DNA of 64,000 bases from Solimonas variicoloris DSM 15731 (GTDB lineage: Bacteria; Pseudomonadota; Gammaproteobacteria; Nevskiales; Nevskiaceae): contig NZ_KB907927.1 of assembly GCF_000382285.1 (NCBI RefSeq), positions 1 through 64,000 on the forward strand, read 5' to 3'. The translations under genes were made by a program, and so were the position numbers. Below are positions 8,285 through 18,358 of this stretch, piece after piece. Under the pieces are notes generated by a model. The model saw only the letters and a program-made list of their open reading frames with translations. It did no database searches and was not told the DNA's origin. The stretch's first letter is position 1; each line of letters starts with the position of its first letter.

Positions 8285-11269
8285 TCAGTCGGTCTTCGTG
8301 AGATGGAGGCGCAGGCGCGCCGGCGCCGAGGTCAGCGTCACGGACTGCGCGTCGAAGTGGAATTGGCCGCCGTCTTCGCTTTCGACGGCGGCGATCGCCG
8401 CGCCGCCGAGCGGCGGCCGCAGGACCAGCGCGCCGTGCACGCCGCCGCCGATCTCGCAGTGCAGGCTGCCGTCGCCGAGGCGGCGCAGGGCGTAGCGCAG
8501 CGGGCCGGCGCCGGTCGGCACGTCGCGGACCTGCACGCCGTCGCCGTCGATCCATTCGGGCGCGAGGCCGGCGCCGAGTATCAGCGCCTGTTCGAGATCG
8601 CTTTCGTAGACGAACAGCGCGCGCAGCGCGAGCACGTATTCGGCGGCGATCCAGGTATGCGGCAGGTCGCCGAGATGCGCCGGTGCGCCGCGCTCGCGCC
8701 AGACGATCTCGGGCCACTGGTTCCACGCCGGCGGATCGCGTTCGTCGAGGAAGTAGCGCAGCAGATCGAGTGCGTCGCCGCGACGGCCGAGGCGCACGAG
8801 GGCGCCGATGATGCGGATCTCGTACGGCGTGTAGTTGGACCAGGCCAGCGTGCCGTCGCGGCGCGCGCGCCAGTTTTCGAGGTAGCGGTCGAAGGTGTGG
8901 TTGATGGCGGTGCGGTCGAGGCCCGGCGGTACTTCGAGCCGCGAGATGCCGTCGGCGGTCGCAGTCGGGTCGAGGTCGTGGTTCTCGACGCTGCCGGGCA
9001 CGTAGTCGATGCCGTTGTCGGCGCAGGTCTTGCGGATCGATGCCAACGTCGCCGTCGCCAGCCGTTCATAGAGGGCTTGCCAGTGACGGGCGAGGTCGGC
9101 GCAGCCGCGCAGCGTCGCCAGATGCGCGCCGTCGCGCAGTCCGCGCAGCGCCCAGAAATCGTCCCAGTACGAATGCGAGGGGTTGCCGAGATAGCCTTCG
9201 TGGCTCGCCGAGCGCGGCAGCAGGCCGCTGTCGTCGAGCAGCTTCTCGATGCAGGCGAGCGCGCGTTCCAGATGCGGCCAGTGGCGGTCGAGCGCGGCGC
9301 GGTCGCCGCCGAAGCGGTAGAGATCGGCGATCAGGGCGACGAGCTGGCCGTGGCTGTCGTGCTCGACCAGCCAGTCCGGGCCATTCTGGTCGATGCAGCA
9401 GGGCACGAAACCGTCGTCGCGCTGGTACGGCGCATACCAGTCGACGAACTCGCGTACCGGCGCGTCGATGCCCATGCGCAGCAAGGCGCCGCCCATCGTC
9501 GCGCCGTCGCGGATCCACGCGCGCGTGTAGCGGCGCGGCCCCGGCTGCAGCGCCGCGCCGCTGCGCGTGACGAGGATGTGCGCGGCGGCCGTGTGCATGC
9601 AGCGCAGCGCGTCGCCGCCCCAGCCGGGCGCCGACCAGCGCGAGGTGTCGAACAGCGTGCTCCAGTCGTAGGCCGGGCGCATGACGGCGGCATCGCTCCA
9701 TTCGGCGGTCTCGCCGGGGCAGTACAGCGTCACTTCGGCGGTCTCGCCGGCGGCCGGTGCGAGATCGAAGCGCAGCGCGCCGCAGGCGAAGTTGAACGGG
9801 TCCTCGGCTTGCGCGGCGGCCGGCACGTCGCCGGCGGCGAGATGCGCGGCGATCGGGCCTTCGGCGAAGCGCTGCGCGCCGAAGCGGGTCGGCGCCTGCC
9901 GGGGCCATACGCGCGCCCGGCCGTCGATCTCGACGGCGCCGTCGCGCCAGGCCAGCGTGCGGATCGGCCGCACGCCGCCGATCTGGTCGAAGTGCTGCCA
10001 CGGCGGCGTGACCTGGAACGGGCGCAGCACGATGAACAGCCGCGCCGCGAGCGGGCTGGCGCCGTCGTGCGCGAACCGGTAGTGCACGCGTGGCGTGCCC
10101 TGCGCGTCGACGTCGAGTTCGATCTGCAGGCGCCAGCGCTCGTGCTCCCAGTTCACGCTCGGCTGCGGCATCCAGCCGGCTTTCAGCGCCGGACGGGACG
10201 GAATGTCGGCCCAGGTGTGCAGATGGCCGCCGATCCACAGCATCGGCTCCAGCGTGTAGGCGCCACGCTGCGGTTCGACGCTGCCGTCGGCCGACAGCAG
10301 TGCGCAGTCGTGGCCGTGCGCACTGCCGGTCGGTGTCCACGGCCGCTGCTCGCGATGCAGCCAGCGCGGATGCCAGCCGCGCGGCTCATGCTGCGCGATG
10401 TGTTGCCAGAATGATTCGAGCGAGCGTGCGAATTCGAAGTCCTGCAGCTGCAGGCGCGCGCCGGGCGACGGCTCGCGCAGTTCGATGCGCAGATGCCGTG
10501 TGCGCAGACCCGGCAGGAACACATAACTGCGCTCGCCGCCGGCGCGATCGGTGTCGTAGACGGTCTGCCAGCGCCGGCCGCCGGCCGAGGTGCGCACGCG
10601 CAAGCCGCGCGCCGGCGCGCCGCCGTGCCAGTCGAGTTGCAGGCCGCCGAGTTCGCGCGGCGCGTGCAGATCGAGCGCGAGCCAGGGCGCGGCATCGGCG
10701 CTGTCCGGGTGCCAGTCGAGTGTCAGCGGCGTGGCGCCGTCGAGCGGCGTGTGCCCGCTCGACGTGACGGCCTTCGGCGCCGTGCGCACCGTCTCGTCGA
10801 TCAGTTCGACGTCGGCGATGCTGAGCGTGCCGCGTCCGCCTTCACCGGCGACCACGGCGAACTCGATCGAGCCGAGTTCTTCGAGCCGTCCGCCGCTGGC
10901 CGGGCCCCAGGCGAACGGGATCGCGCTGCTCGGAATGCGGATGCGATGCCAGCGCGCCGGCAACTGCAGATCGTGCAGCACGTGGCGCCAGACATTGAGG
11001 CCGCTCGGGTCGGCGAACTTGATTTCGAGATGGTTCAGCGGGCCCTGACCGCGCAGGCGCAGCACCAGGGTGTAAGTCTCCGGCATGCGGCGACGCCAGT
11101 CGCGATGGGCGATGACGTAGCCGCTGCCATCGAGGAAGTCGAAGTCGAGGCGCAGGGCGGGGCGTGCGGCGACACGGGTCTGCGTCAGCGCGAGCTGGCC
11201 GGTGCCTGGTGTGATGCAGCGCCAGCTGGCGACGTCGAGCAGATCGGCGGGGGCGATGTTGTGGGACAT
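8285..11269 (-). CDS. Discoidin-domain plus six-hairpin glycosidase-like protein
   Basis: The product is 994 residues. The start MSHNIAPADLLD at 11269 gives no signal peptide. Residues 20-150 form a carbohydrate-binding-like beta-sandwich. Residues 160-290 look like an F5/8 type C (discoidin) domain (APWLALDLHAPRELGGLQLDW, RTRHLRIELREPS). The C-terminal half is an (alpha/alpha)6 six-hairpin glycosidase-like domain with YTRAWIRDGATMGGALLRMG and GYLGNPSHSYWDDFWALRGL. It is the first gene of a tight pair with the GH94-like gene, so it probably feeds a trimmed oligosaccharide to that phosphorylase, or the two act on the same polysaccharide. No transporter or regulator is attached to the pair. The exact hydrolase family is not recognisable to me. 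Confidence 0.75.
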   Translation of the reverse strand: MSHNIAPADLLDVASWRCITPGTGQLALTQTRVAARPALRLDFDFLDGSGYVIAHRDWRRRMPETYTLVLRLRGQGPLNHLEIKFADPSGLNVWRHVLHDLQLPARWHRIRIPSSAIPFAWGPASGGRLEELGSIEFAVVAGEGGRGTLSIADVELIDETVRTAPKAVTSSGHTPLDGATPLTLDWHPDSADAAPWLALDLHAPRELGGLQLDWHGGAPARGLRVRTSAGGRRWQTVYDTDRAGGERSYVFLPGLRTRHLRIELREPSPGARLQLQDFEFARSLESFWQHIAQHEPRGWHPRWLHREQRPWTPTGSAHGHDCALLSADGSVEPQRGAYTLEPMLWIGGHLHTWADIPSRPALKAGWMPQPSVNWEHERWRLQIELDVDAQGTPRVHYRFAHDGASPLAARLFIVLRPFQVTPPWQHFDQIGGVRPIRTLAWRDGAVEIDGRARVWPRQAPTRFGAQRFAEGPIAAHLAAGDVPAAAQAEDPFNFACGALRFDLAPAAGETAEVTLYCPGETAEWSDAAVMRPAYDWSTLFDTSRWSAPGWGGDALRCMHTAAAHILVTRSGAALQPGPRRYTRAWIRDGATMGGALLRMGIDAPVREFVDWYAPYQRDDGFVPCCIDQNGPDWLVEHDSHGQLVALIADLYRFGGDRAALDRHWPHLERALACIEKLLDDSGLLPRSASHEGYLGNPSHSYWDDFWALRGLRDGAHLATLRGCADLARHWQALYERLATATLASIRKTCADNGIDYVPGSVENHDLDPTATADGISRLEVPPGLDRTAINHTFDRYLENWRARRDGTLAWSNYTPYEIRIIGALVRLGRRGDALDLLRYFLDERDPPAWNQWPEIVWRERGAPAHLGDLPHTWIAAEYVLALRALFVYESDLEQALILGAGLAPEWIDGDGVQVRDVPTGAGPLRYALRRLGDGSLHCEIGGGVHGALVLRPPLGGAAIAAVESEDGGQFHFDAQSVTLTSAPARLRLHLTKTD

Positions 11270-11380
11270 GACGCCGCAGATTAGCGGCCGGCAGCGGGTC
11301 GCGCATGGATCGTCGTCAAGCCGGAATGGCGGGCGCGGCCAGCGCCGAAAAAATTCTTGAAGCGAAGATGAAAAATGGGC

Positions 11381-11408
11381 TTCCCAAGGCGCTTTCATTG
11401 GGTATAAT
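11381..11408 (+). promoter_or_regulatory. Sigma-70 promoter for the tRNA pair
   Basis: A perfect -10 hexamer TATAAT lies at 11403-11408. It is preceded after 16 bases by TTCCCA at 11381-11386 (4 of 6 matches to TTGACA). A GC-rich discriminator (GCGCGCCCC) follows, the kind seen at stringently controlled stable-RNA promoters. The tRNA-Ala gene begins 16 bases after the -10. Confidence 0.75.
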
Positions 11409-11423
11409 GCGCGCCCCTGTTGT

Positions 11424-11499
<76 letters not shown>

Positions 11500-11514
11500 T
11501 TTCAGGATTGCCTC

Positions 11515-11590
11515 GTCCCCATCGTCTAGAGGCCTAGGACATTACCCTTTCACGGTAAGTACCGGGGTTCGAATCCCCGTGGGGACGCCA
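11515..11590 (+). tRNA. tRNA-Glu (anticodon TTC)
   Basis: This is a 76-base cloverleaf with CCA encoded. The acceptor GTCCCC pairs with GGGGAC, the anticodon loop carries TTC within CCCTTTCACGG, and the T arm is GGGGTTCGAATCCCC. It is the second gene of the tRNA pair. No integrase or duplicated 3' end is visible nearby, so there is no sign that it serves as an attachment site. Confidence 0.97.
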
Positions 11591-11704
11591 TCATGGCCGC
11601 GCGACGCGGCATCCGGCGATCCGTTTCGAACGTTTCCTTTCTGCTTGTTGGTACCGTGTGCCGCGCCGTTTCGCGCGCGCCCTTGCTTGCGTTGGCGACG
11701 CTGT

Positions 11705-12100
11705 TCAGCGCGCGGCGAGCGCCTCGGGCTGAACGGCGTCGTGCAATGCCGAGAATAGCGCGCTGTCCGTGACCGGCTTGAACAGCACGCGATAAGCGCC
11801 GGCCTCGCGCGCGTGCGCGACGGCACGGCTGTCGGGCCAGTGCGCGGTGAGCACGATCACCGGAATGTCGGCATGCTGCCCGCCGAGCGCGGTGATGAGT
11901 TCGACGCCACCGCCGGCCGGCATGCTGAGATCGGTGAGGATGCAGGCCGGTGTCTCGCTGTGCGTGGCGGCGATGCAACTGGCGATCGAGTCGAACTCGC
12001 GGACCCGCCACGCATCGAACTTGAGCAGGCTCGCGAGCGAGTTGCGCACCGGTCCGTCGTCGTCGACGACATAAATCAAACGCTGCGGATCGGTATACAT
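11705..12100 (-). CDS. Single-domain response regulator (FixJ/NtrC-type receiver)
   Basis: The product is 131 residues made only of a CheY-like receiver. The acidic cluster is VVDDD at 11-15, the phosphoacceptor is Asp57 in ILTDLSMP, Thr85 sits in VLTAH, and the conserved Lys108 in FKPV is present, so it should be phosphorylatable. There is no DNA-binding or enzymatic output domain. It would act through protein contacts or as a phosphate sink for a kinase encoded elsewhere. No histidine kinase gene is adjacent. The start ATG at 12100 is the only one giving a full receiver. Confidence 0.85.
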   Translation of the reverse strand: MYTDPQRLIYVVDDDGPVRNSLASLLKFDAWRVREFDSIASCIAATHSETPACILTDLSMPAGGGVELITALGGQHADIPVIVLTAHWPDSRAVAHAREAGAYRVLFKPVTDSALFSALHDAVQPEALAAR

Positions 12101-12272
12101 GACGGCGGTTCCTCACGATGCGCAGGCAGTGTGAGGGCGGCGGTCGATGACGGAACTGACGCAGGTCAAGTCGCGCCGGACGCGCCATAGAGATTTCGTA
12201 CCGGCACTCGGCGGGCGGCCACCGCTGCTGGCTTCGAGGTCGCGCACGATCGGTGCGCGTGACAGCGGTCTT

Positions 12273-12893
12273 CTAGCGGTTCGGCCGCAGCACGACCTGG
12301 GCGCGGCAGCGATCGTCGAGATCGGTGCCACAGGCGCGCGGATTCAGCGCGGTGTCGAAGCACAGCCGCACCTCGCGCAGCCAGCGGCCGCGGCATTGCA
12401 CGGCGATGCCGTCGGCGTCGAACCCGTGATTCTCGCGCGCGAAGCTGCGCTCGATGTCGGTCACGCTGGTGCTGAGGTAATCGTCCGGACCCTGGTAGGC
12501 GATCGGGATCGCGACCTTGCGGCGCACGCGCTCGACGAGCGTGAAGTACTCGTCCTGGCTGAGGCCCGAGCAGGTGCCGTGCGTGTCCCATTCATGCTGG
12601 ATGAGCTTTTCGCTCGGCATCGTCGGCAGTAGGCGCGTGACGAGATCCTTCGGCACGCGCCCGCGACCGCCGCAGCGCGAGGGATAGCCGCGCTCGTACT
12701 GCGGCCACAGGCCGTGCACGACGAAGCCGTAACGCTGCCGGCACTGCTCGTCACCGACGTTGAGCTCGCAATACTCGGGCGACCAGGACAGCGCCAGCAC
12801 CCAGTAATCGAAACGCCCGGGCTGGCCGTCGGCGGCCGCCCGGGCGCTGCACAGCAGGAACAGCAGCGCCGCCAGGAATCCGCTGCGCCGCAT
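12273..12893 (-). CDS. Ribonuclease T2 family protein, exported
   Basis: The product is 206 residues with a signal peptide (FLAALLFLLCSARAAA). Both T2 active-site blocks are intact: CAS-1 FVVHGLWPQ with His60, and CAS-2 HEWDTHGTC with His100, Glu101 and His105. Several cysteines (42, 51, 74, 108) fit the disulfides of the fold. It should be a periplasmic or secreted endoribonuclease cutting RNA through a 2',3'-cyclic phosphate, like Escherichia coli RNase I. It lies downstream of ppsA on the same strand but is separated from it by two strong hairpins, so it is probably a separate transcript. Confidence 0.92.
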   Translation of the reverse strand: MRRSGFLAALLFLLCSARAAADGQPGRFDYWVLALSWSPEYCELNVGDEQCRQRYGFVVHGLWPQYERGYPSRCGGRGRVPKDLVTRLLPTMPSEKLIQHEWDTHGTCSGLSQDEYFTLVERVRRKVAIPIAYQGPDDYLSTSVTDIERSFARENHGFDADGIAVQCRGRWLREVRLCFDTALNPRACGTDLDDRCRAQVVLRPNR

Positions 12894-12936
12894 GCGCCCT
12901 CAGGCCTTCTGGCCGGCCGAGGTGAGCGGGAACCAG

Positions 12937-12991
12937 GAAAACGTCCGGCGGACGTTTTCCCCCGCGTACGCTCCGCCATCGATGGCGGAGC
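12937..12991 (-). terminator. Tandem hairpins after ppsA
   Basis: Two perfect inverted repeats stand back to back. At 12937-12959 the arms are GAAAACGTCC and GGACGTTTTC with a 3-base loop. At 12970-12991 the arms are GCTCCGCCAT and ATGGCGGAGC with a 2-base centre. They lie between the ppsA stop and the RNase T2 start. On the minus strand the second arm of the inner hairpin ends in TTTTCC, so it can act as an intrinsic terminator or attenuator for ppsA. The GC-rich outer one would rather protect the 3' end. Confidence 0.55.
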
Positions 12992-13018
12992 AGGTCACGG
13001 CGCCGTGGATGGCTCCAC

Positions 13019-15391
13019 TCATTTGGCTTGCTGCGAGAGATAGAGCCAGGTTTCCACCACGGTGTCCGGGTTCAGCGACATCGACTCGATGCCTTCGTCG
13101 AGCAGCCAGCGCGCGAGGTCCGGATGGTCGGAGGGGCCCTGGCCGCAGATGCCGACGTACTTGCCGTGCTTGCGGCAGGCTTCGATCGCCATGTGCAGCA
13201 TGCGCTTGACCGCCTCGTCGCGCTCGTCGAACAGGTGCGCGACCAGACCCGAGTCGCGGTCCAGGCCGAGCGTCAGCTGGGTCATGTCGTTCGAGCCGAT
13301 CGAGAAGCCGTCGAAGTATTCGAGGAATTTGTCGGCGAGCACGGCGTTGCTCGGCAGCTCGCACATCATGATCAGCTGCAGGCCGTTGTCGCCGCGCTTG
13401 AGGCCGTTGGCGGCGAGGATCTCGTTGACCTGACGGGCCTCGTCGAGCGTGCGCACGAACGGGATCATGATCTTGATGTTGGTCAGGCCCATCTCGTCGC
13501 GCACGTACTTGAGCGCTTTGCACTCGAGCTCGAAGCACGGACGGAACGACGGCGCGATGTAGCGCGAGGCGCCGCGGAAGCCGATCATCGGGTTCTCTTC
13601 GTGCGGCTCGTAGCGCTTGCCGCCGATGAGGTTGGCGTACTCGTTCGACTTGAAGTCGGACATGCGCACGATCACCGGCTCCGGCGCGAAGGCCGCGGCG
13701 ATCGTCGCCACGCCTTCGGCGAGGCGCTTGACGAAGTAGTCCACCGGGCTGCCGTACGGCGCGATCATCGGGTCAATGATGCGGCGCAGGTCAGCCGGCT
13801 GCTGGTCGAGTTCGAGCAGCGCCTGCGGGTGGATGCCGATCTGGCGGTTGATGATGAATTCGAGGCGGGCGAGGCCGACGCCCTTGTTCGGCAGCGCGGC
13901 GAAGCCGAAGGCCTGCTCCGGCGTGCCGACGTTCATCATGATCTTGACCGGGATGTCCGGCATCTTGTCGAGCGCGATCTCGTCGACCGCGAAGTCGATG
14001 TTGCCGTCGTAGACGAAGCCGGTGTCGCCTTCGGCGCAGGAGACCGTGACCTTGGCGCCGTCCTTCAGCACTTCGGTCGCGTTACCACAGCCGACGACCG
14101 CCGGGATGCCGAGTTCGCGGGCGATGATCGCCGCGTGGCAGGTGCGGCCACCGCGGTTGGTGACGATCGCGCTGGCGCGCTTCATGATCGGCTCCCAGTC
14201 CGGGTCGGTCATGTCGGTGACGAGCACGTCGCCGGCCTGCACGCGGTGCATCTCGCTGATCGAGCTCAGCAGGCGCACGGTGCCGGCGCCGATCTTCTGG
14301 CCGATGGCGCGGCCTTCGGTCAGCTTCGGACCCTTGCCCTTGAGCTTGTAGCGGCGCAGCACGTTGGCACTGGCGCGCGACTGCACGGGTTCCGGGCGGG
14401 CCTGCAGAATGTAGAGCTGGCCGTCGACGCCGTCCTTGCCCCACTCGATGTCCATCGGCCGGCCGTAGTGCTCCTCGATCGTCAGGGCCTGCACGGCGAG
14501 GGCTTCGACTTCGGCGTCGTTCAGCGAGAAGCGAATGCGGTCTTCGACCGCCACCGGCGCAAATTCGATGGTCTTGCCGACCGACTTGTCGGCCGAGTAG
14601 ACCAGCTTCTTGGCCTTCTCGCCGAGGCCGCGCTTGAGGATCGCCGGGCGCTTGGCGCGGATGTTCGGCTTGTAGACGTAGAACTCGTCCGGATTGACCG
14701 AACCCTGCACGACGGCTTCGCCGAGGCCGTAGCTGGAGGTGACGAACACGGCGTCGCGGAAGCCCGACTCGGTGTCCATCGTGAACATGACGCCCGAGGC
14801 GCCGAGGTCCGAACGGACCATGCGCTGCACGCCGGCCGACAGGGCGACGGCGGCGTGGTCGAAGTGATGGTGGACGCGGTAGGCGATCGCGCGATCGTTG
14901 TACAGCGACGCGAACACTTCCTTGATCGCGTGCAGGACGTTGTCGATGCCGTGCACGTTGAGGAAGGTTTCCTGCTGGCCGGCGAAGGAGGCGTCCGGCA
15001 GGTCCTCGGCGGTGGCCGACGAGCGCACGGCGACCGAGATCTCGGCGCCCGATTCGGCGACCAGCTGCGTGTAGTGCTCGCGGATTTCCTGCTCGAGCGC
15101 GGCCGGGAACGGCGCCTTCAGCACCGCCTCGCGGATCGCCTTGCCGGTCTGCGCCAGCGCCGTGACGTCCTCGATGTCGAGCTTGGCCAGCATCTCGTTG
15201 ATGCGCTGGGCGAGGCCCTCGTGCGCCAGGAAGTGGCGGTACGCCTCGGCCGTGGTCGCGAATCCGTTCGGCACGCGCACGCCGGACTGCGCGAGGTTGC
15301 GGATCATTTCGCCGAGCGAGGCATTCTTGCCGCCGACGATCTCGACGTCGTGCATGCCAAGTTCGGAGTACCAGAGGACGTTGCGGGTCAC
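13019..15391 (-). CDS. ppsA: Phosphoenolpyruvate synthase
   Basis: This gluconeogenic enzyme converts pyruvate, ATP and water to phosphoenolpyruvate, AMP and phosphate in the cytoplasm. From the GTG at 15391 it has 790 residues, close to the 792 of the E. coli enzyme, and starts [25 protein letters not shown] just as that enzyme does; a GTG at 15424 would add 11 residues. Domains in order: the N-terminal ATP-grasp pyruvate/ATP-binding domain ([20 protein letters not shown]), the phosphohistidine swivelling domain with [20 protein letters not shown] carrying the catalytic histidine, and the C-terminal PEP-utilising TIM barrel ([25 protein letters not shown]). It is divergent from ppsR, its post-translational regulator. 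Confidence 0.97.
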   Translation of the reverse strand: MTRNVLWYSELGMHDVEIVGGKNASLGEMIRNLAQSGVRVPNGFATTAEAYRHFLAHEGLAQRINEMLAKLDIEDVTALAQTGKAIREAVLKAPFPAALEQEIREHYTQLVAESGAEISVAVRSSATAEDLPDASFAGQQETFLNVHGIDNVLHAIKEVFASLYNDRAIAYRVHHHFDHAAVALSAGVQRMVRSDLGASGVMFTMDTESGFRDAVFVTSSYGLGEAVVQGSVNPDEFYVYKPNIRAKRPAILKRGLGEKAKKLVYSADKSVGKTIEFAPVAVEDRIRFSLNDAEVEALAVQALTIEEHYGRPMDIEWGKDGVDGQLYILQARPEPVQSRASANVLRRYKLKGKGPKLTEGRAIGQKIGAGTVRLLSSISEMHRVQAGDVLVTDMTDPDWEPIMKRASAIVTNRGGRTCHAAIIARELGIPAVVGCGNATEVLKDGAKVTVSCAEGDTGFVYDGNIDFAVDEIALDKMPDIPVKIMMNVGTPEQAFGFAALPNKGVGLARLEFIINRQIGIHPQALLELDQQPADLRRIIDPMIAPYGSPVDYFVKRLAEGVATIAAAFAPEPVIVRMSDFKSNEYANLIGGKRYEPHEENPMIGFRGASRYIAPSFRPCFELECKALKYVRDEMGLTNIKIMIPFVRTLDEARQVNEILAANGLKRGDNGLQLIMMCELPSNAVLADKFLEYFDGFSIGSNDMTQLTLGLDRDSGLVAHLFDERDEAVKRMLHMAIEACRKHGKYVGICGQGPSDHPDLARWLLDEGIESMSLNPDTVVETWLYLSQQAK

Positions 15392-15646
15392 GATCAAATC
15401 TCGATGATGTACAGGGTTACGCACGTCATGGCTCTTGGCCGAGAACGCAAACGTGCGGACTATCGGGTGGCAAAGCTGTCTTGAGGCTGAAGGCTGCGCA
15501 CGCGGCGACCGGAACGCGCTGGCCGCTGTCGCGGCACATTTCCTCCGGGTGAGTCGCGGGCGGCAGCTGCCGGCCTCGAAGGTCTTTATTTTCCCTCGCC
15601 GCGGACCGGACTGGAAAGCCCGACGAAAAAAATCGAAACTGCATCA

Positions 15647-16459
15647 ATGACACAACGCACGGTTTTCTTCGTTTCGGACGGCACGGGCATCACCGCCGAA
15701 ACCCTCGGCAACACGCTCCTGACGCAATTCGACGGCCTTGGTGTCGAAAAGACCACCCTGCCGTTCATCAACTCCGTCGAGCGGGCGCGAAGCATAGTCG
15801 ACTATATCAATTTCGTCGCTACCCAAAGCGGGGTGAGGCCGCTTGTCTTCAGCACCACGGTCAACGACGAAGTCCGTGAAATCCTTCGCAGCGTCAATGG
15901 CTTGTTCCTCGATCTGTTCGATCACTTCATCCATCTGCTGGAAGCCGAGATCGGCCTGGCCTCGTCGCACGCGGCCGGCCGCGCGCACGGCGGCGCCAAT
16001 ACCGCCCGCTACAACGCCCGCATCGCGGCGATGAACTACTCGATGGAGCACGACGACGGCGCCTCGACGCGCGACCTCGGCCGTGCCGACGTGATCCTCA
16101 TCGCCCCGTCGCGCTGCGGCAAAACGCCGACCTCCCTGTACCTGGCGCTGCAACAGGGGCTGTTCGCCGCCAATTTCCCGCTGACCGAGGACGACCTCGA
16201 GCACCTGCGCCTGCCGAACGCGCTGCAGGGCCTGGAATCGCGCTGCTTTGGCCTGATCATCGACGCCGAGCGCCTGATGCAGATCCGCAACGAGCGCCGG
16301 CCCGGCTCGCGCTACGCCTCGCTGGCGCAGTGCTCGTACGAGCTGCGCCAGGCGCAGCAGCTCTATGCCCGCTACAACATTCCGTATGTCGATTCGACGA
16401 ACATGTCGGTCGAGGAGATCGCGGCCACCGTCATGCAGGAGAAACAGTTGCGTCACTGA
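15647..16459 (+). CDS. ppsR: PEP synthase regulatory kinase/phosphorylase
   Basis: This DUF299-family protein inactivates PpsA by ADP-dependent phosphorylation of a threonine next to its catalytic histidine, and reactivates it by phosphate-dependent dephosphorylation. It has 270 residues and starts TVFFVSDGTGITAETLG, the standard N-terminus. The P-loop-like motif is APSRCGKTPTSLYLA near residues 153-167, and the family block LRLPNALQGLESRCFGLIIDAERL precedes the C-terminal ARYNIPYVDSTNMSVEEIA. It faces ppsA across a 255-base intergenic region that must hold both promoters. That arrangement is the usual one in gammaproteobacteria. Confidence 0.95.
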   Translation: MTQRTVFFVSDGTGITAETLGNTLLTQFDGLGVEKTTLPFINSVERARSIVDYINFVATQSGVRPLVFSTTVNDEVREILRSVNGLFLDLFDHFIHLLEAEIGLASSHAAGRAHGGANTARYNARIAAMNYSMEHDDGASTRDLGRADVILIAPSRCGKTPTSLYLALQQGLFAANFPLTEDDLEHLRLPNALQGLESRCFGLIIDAERLMQIRNERRPGSRYASLAQCSYELRQAQQLYARYNIPYVDSTNMSVEEIAATVMQEKQLRH

Positions 16460-16574
16460 AGCCGGCGGCGCGGCGGAAACTGTCAAGCCGCCGCAACATC
16501 GCCGTCATATGCTGGGCCTTTCGTGAAGCAGAGCGGTGGCGCGATGCGCCGCCGCCGGGGAATCGGGGGTTTCG

Positions 16575-18266
16575 ATGTCGGGTCCACGCAAGCCGCGCCG
16601 CCGCGGCCTCAGCCGTCGTTCGTTTCTGAAAAGGGCCGGCCTGTCGTCGGCCGCGGTCGGTCTGATGCCGATCCTGCCGGGCTGCGGCAGCAGTTCGCCC
16701 GGCGGCCGCGGCGATGCCGGGCCGGTCGAGTTCCGCCACGGCGTCGCCAGCGGCGACCCGTTGCCGGACCGCGTGATCCTGTGGACCCGCGTCAGCGGCG
16801 CGACGCGCGCGGTCGACGTGCACTACGTGATCGCCCGCGACCCGGCGCTGACCGAGGTCGTCCAGCGTGGCTCGGCGCGCGCGGAAAGCGCCAGCGACTA
16901 CACCGTCAAGGTCGATCCGACCGGGCTCGCGCCGGCAACGACCTATTACTACCGTTTCAGCGCCGGCGGCGCGCAATCGCCGGTCGGCCGCACGCGGACC
17001 GCGCCGGAAGGCAGCGTCGCGCGCCTGCGCGTCGGCGTGGTCTCCTGCGCCAGCCTCGCGCACGGCTACTTCAATGCCTACAGCCGCCTGGCCGAGCGCG
17101 CCGACCTCGATGTCGTGCTGCATCTCGGCGACTACATCTATGAATATGGCAGCGGCGAGTACGGCGATGTGCGCGCGTATGAGCCGGCGCACGAGATTCT
17201 CACGCTCGAGGACTACCGCACCCGCCACGGCCAGTACAAGGGCGACGGCGATGTCCAGGCCCTGCATCGCCAGCATCCGATGATCGCGGTTTGGGACGAC
17301 CACGAGACCGCCGACAACTCGTGGCGCGACGGCGCCAACAACCATACCGAAGGCGTCGAGGGCGCCTGGGTCGACCGCAAGGCGGCCGCGATCCAGGCCT
17401 ACTACGAGTGGATGCCGATCCGCCAGATCGACGCCAACACGCGCGAGCGCATCTTCCGCCGCTTCCGCTACGGCGATCTGGCCGATTTCATCATGCTCGA
17501 CACGCGCCTCTACGACCGCGATCTGCAGGCCAGCCTCGTCGACGCCGGTGCCGTCAACGACGACAACCGCCGCCTGATCGGCGACACGCAGATGGCCTTC
17601 CTCGGCGAGCAGCTCGCGGCGCCGGGCGTGACCTGGAAGATCATCGGCCAGCAGGTGATGTTCGGGCAGCTGCGCATCCCGAGCCTGCCGGAGCTGTCGC
17701 TGCTGACCAATATCCCGGTCGAGCAGCTGCAGGCGCTGCTGCAGGGGCTGCCGATCGTCAGCACCGGCGGCCTGGTCATCAACACCGACCAGTGGGACGG
17801 CTACCGCGCCGAACGGACCCGCGTGTTCGATCTGCTCGAGGCCTACAGCGTGGCCAATCCGGTCGTGCTGACCGGCGACATCCACACGTCGTGGGCGATG
17901 GATCTGTCGCGCGATCCGGGCAATCCGCTGGTCTACAACGCGCTGACCGGCGAGGGCTCGGTCGGCGTCGAGTTCGTCGCCACCTCGGTGACCTCGCCGG
18001 GCCTCGAGGCGGCGGCGCCGCTGGCGCCGGTGCTGCAGCTGCTCAATCCGCACATGAAGTACGTCGACCTCGCCAGGAAGGGCTATCTGCTGCTCGACAT
18101 CACGCCGGAGCGCACGCAGGGCGAGTGGTGGTACGTCGATGCCATCGACGCGCCGGGCGCCGGCGAGCGCTACGGCGCCGGCTACCGGGTCGCGGCCGGC
18201 AGCCGGCATCTGGTCGCCGCCGACGCGCCGTCCGAAGCCGCCGAGGCGCCGGCACCGGCCCCGTAA
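16575..18266 (+). CDS. PhoD-family alkaline phosphatase, Tat-exported
   Basis: The product is 563 residues. A twin-arginine signal (RRRGLSRRSFLKRAGLSSAA) followed by a Gly/Cys segment (LPGCG) directs a folded metalloenzyme to the periplasm. The PhoD N-terminal domain (FRHGVASGDPLPDRVILWTRV) precedes the metallophosphatase core: GVVSCASLAHGYFNAY, LHLGDYIYEYG, AVWDDHETADN and LTGDIHTSW supply the Fe/Ca ligands. It probably releases phosphate from mono- or diesters. The start at 16575 is preferred because it directly follows GGGGG and gives a standard Tat signal; an in-frame ATG at 16536 would add 13 residues. No phosphate-regulation genes are near. Confidence 0.92.
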   Translation: MSGPRKPRRRGLSRRSFLKRAGLSSAAVGLMPILPGCGSSSPGGRGDAGPVEFRHGVASGDPLPDRVILWTRVSGATRAVDVHYVIARDPALTEVVQRGSARAESASDYTVKVDPTGLAPATTYYYRFSAGGAQSPVGRTRTAPEGSVARLRVGVVSCASLAHGYFNAYSRLAERADLDVVLHLGDYIYEYGSGEYGDVRAYEPAHEILTLEDYRTRHGQYKGDGDVQALHRQHPMIAVWDDHETADNSWRDGANNHTEGVEGAWVDRKAAAIQAYYEWMPIRQIDANTRERIFRRFRYGDLADFIMLDTRLYDRDLQASLVDAGAVNDDNRRLIGDTQMAFLGEQLAAPGVTWKIIGQQVMFGQLRIPSLPELSLLTNIPVEQLQALLQGLPIVSTGGLVINTDQWDGYRAERTRVFDLLEAYSVANPVVLTGDIHTSWAMDLSRDPGNPLVYNALTGEGSVGVEFVATSVTSPGLEAAAPLAPVLQLLNPHMKYVDLARKGYLLLDITPERTQGEWWYVDAIDAPGAGERYGAGYRVAAGSRHLVAADAPSEAAEAPAPAP

Positions 18267-18358
18267 AGGTTCGCGGGCGCCCCGGTTCGCCGCGCGCCGC
18301 GCTATTCTTGCCGCCTTGCGCCCGGCTGCGGGCGCCGTGCCATCGTTCTTCGCGCCCC

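Noticed and set aside
5070-10414. Long plus-strand open frames opposite the GH94 and discoidin genes (to 7946 and 8303-10414)
   Set aside because: They are mirror frames caused by strong third-position G+C bias; no domains, and the minus-strand frames contain recognised motifs.
13028-15484. 818-codon plus-strand open frame opposite ppsA
   Set aside because: The minus strand encodes PpsA with every motif in place; the plus frame is compositional.
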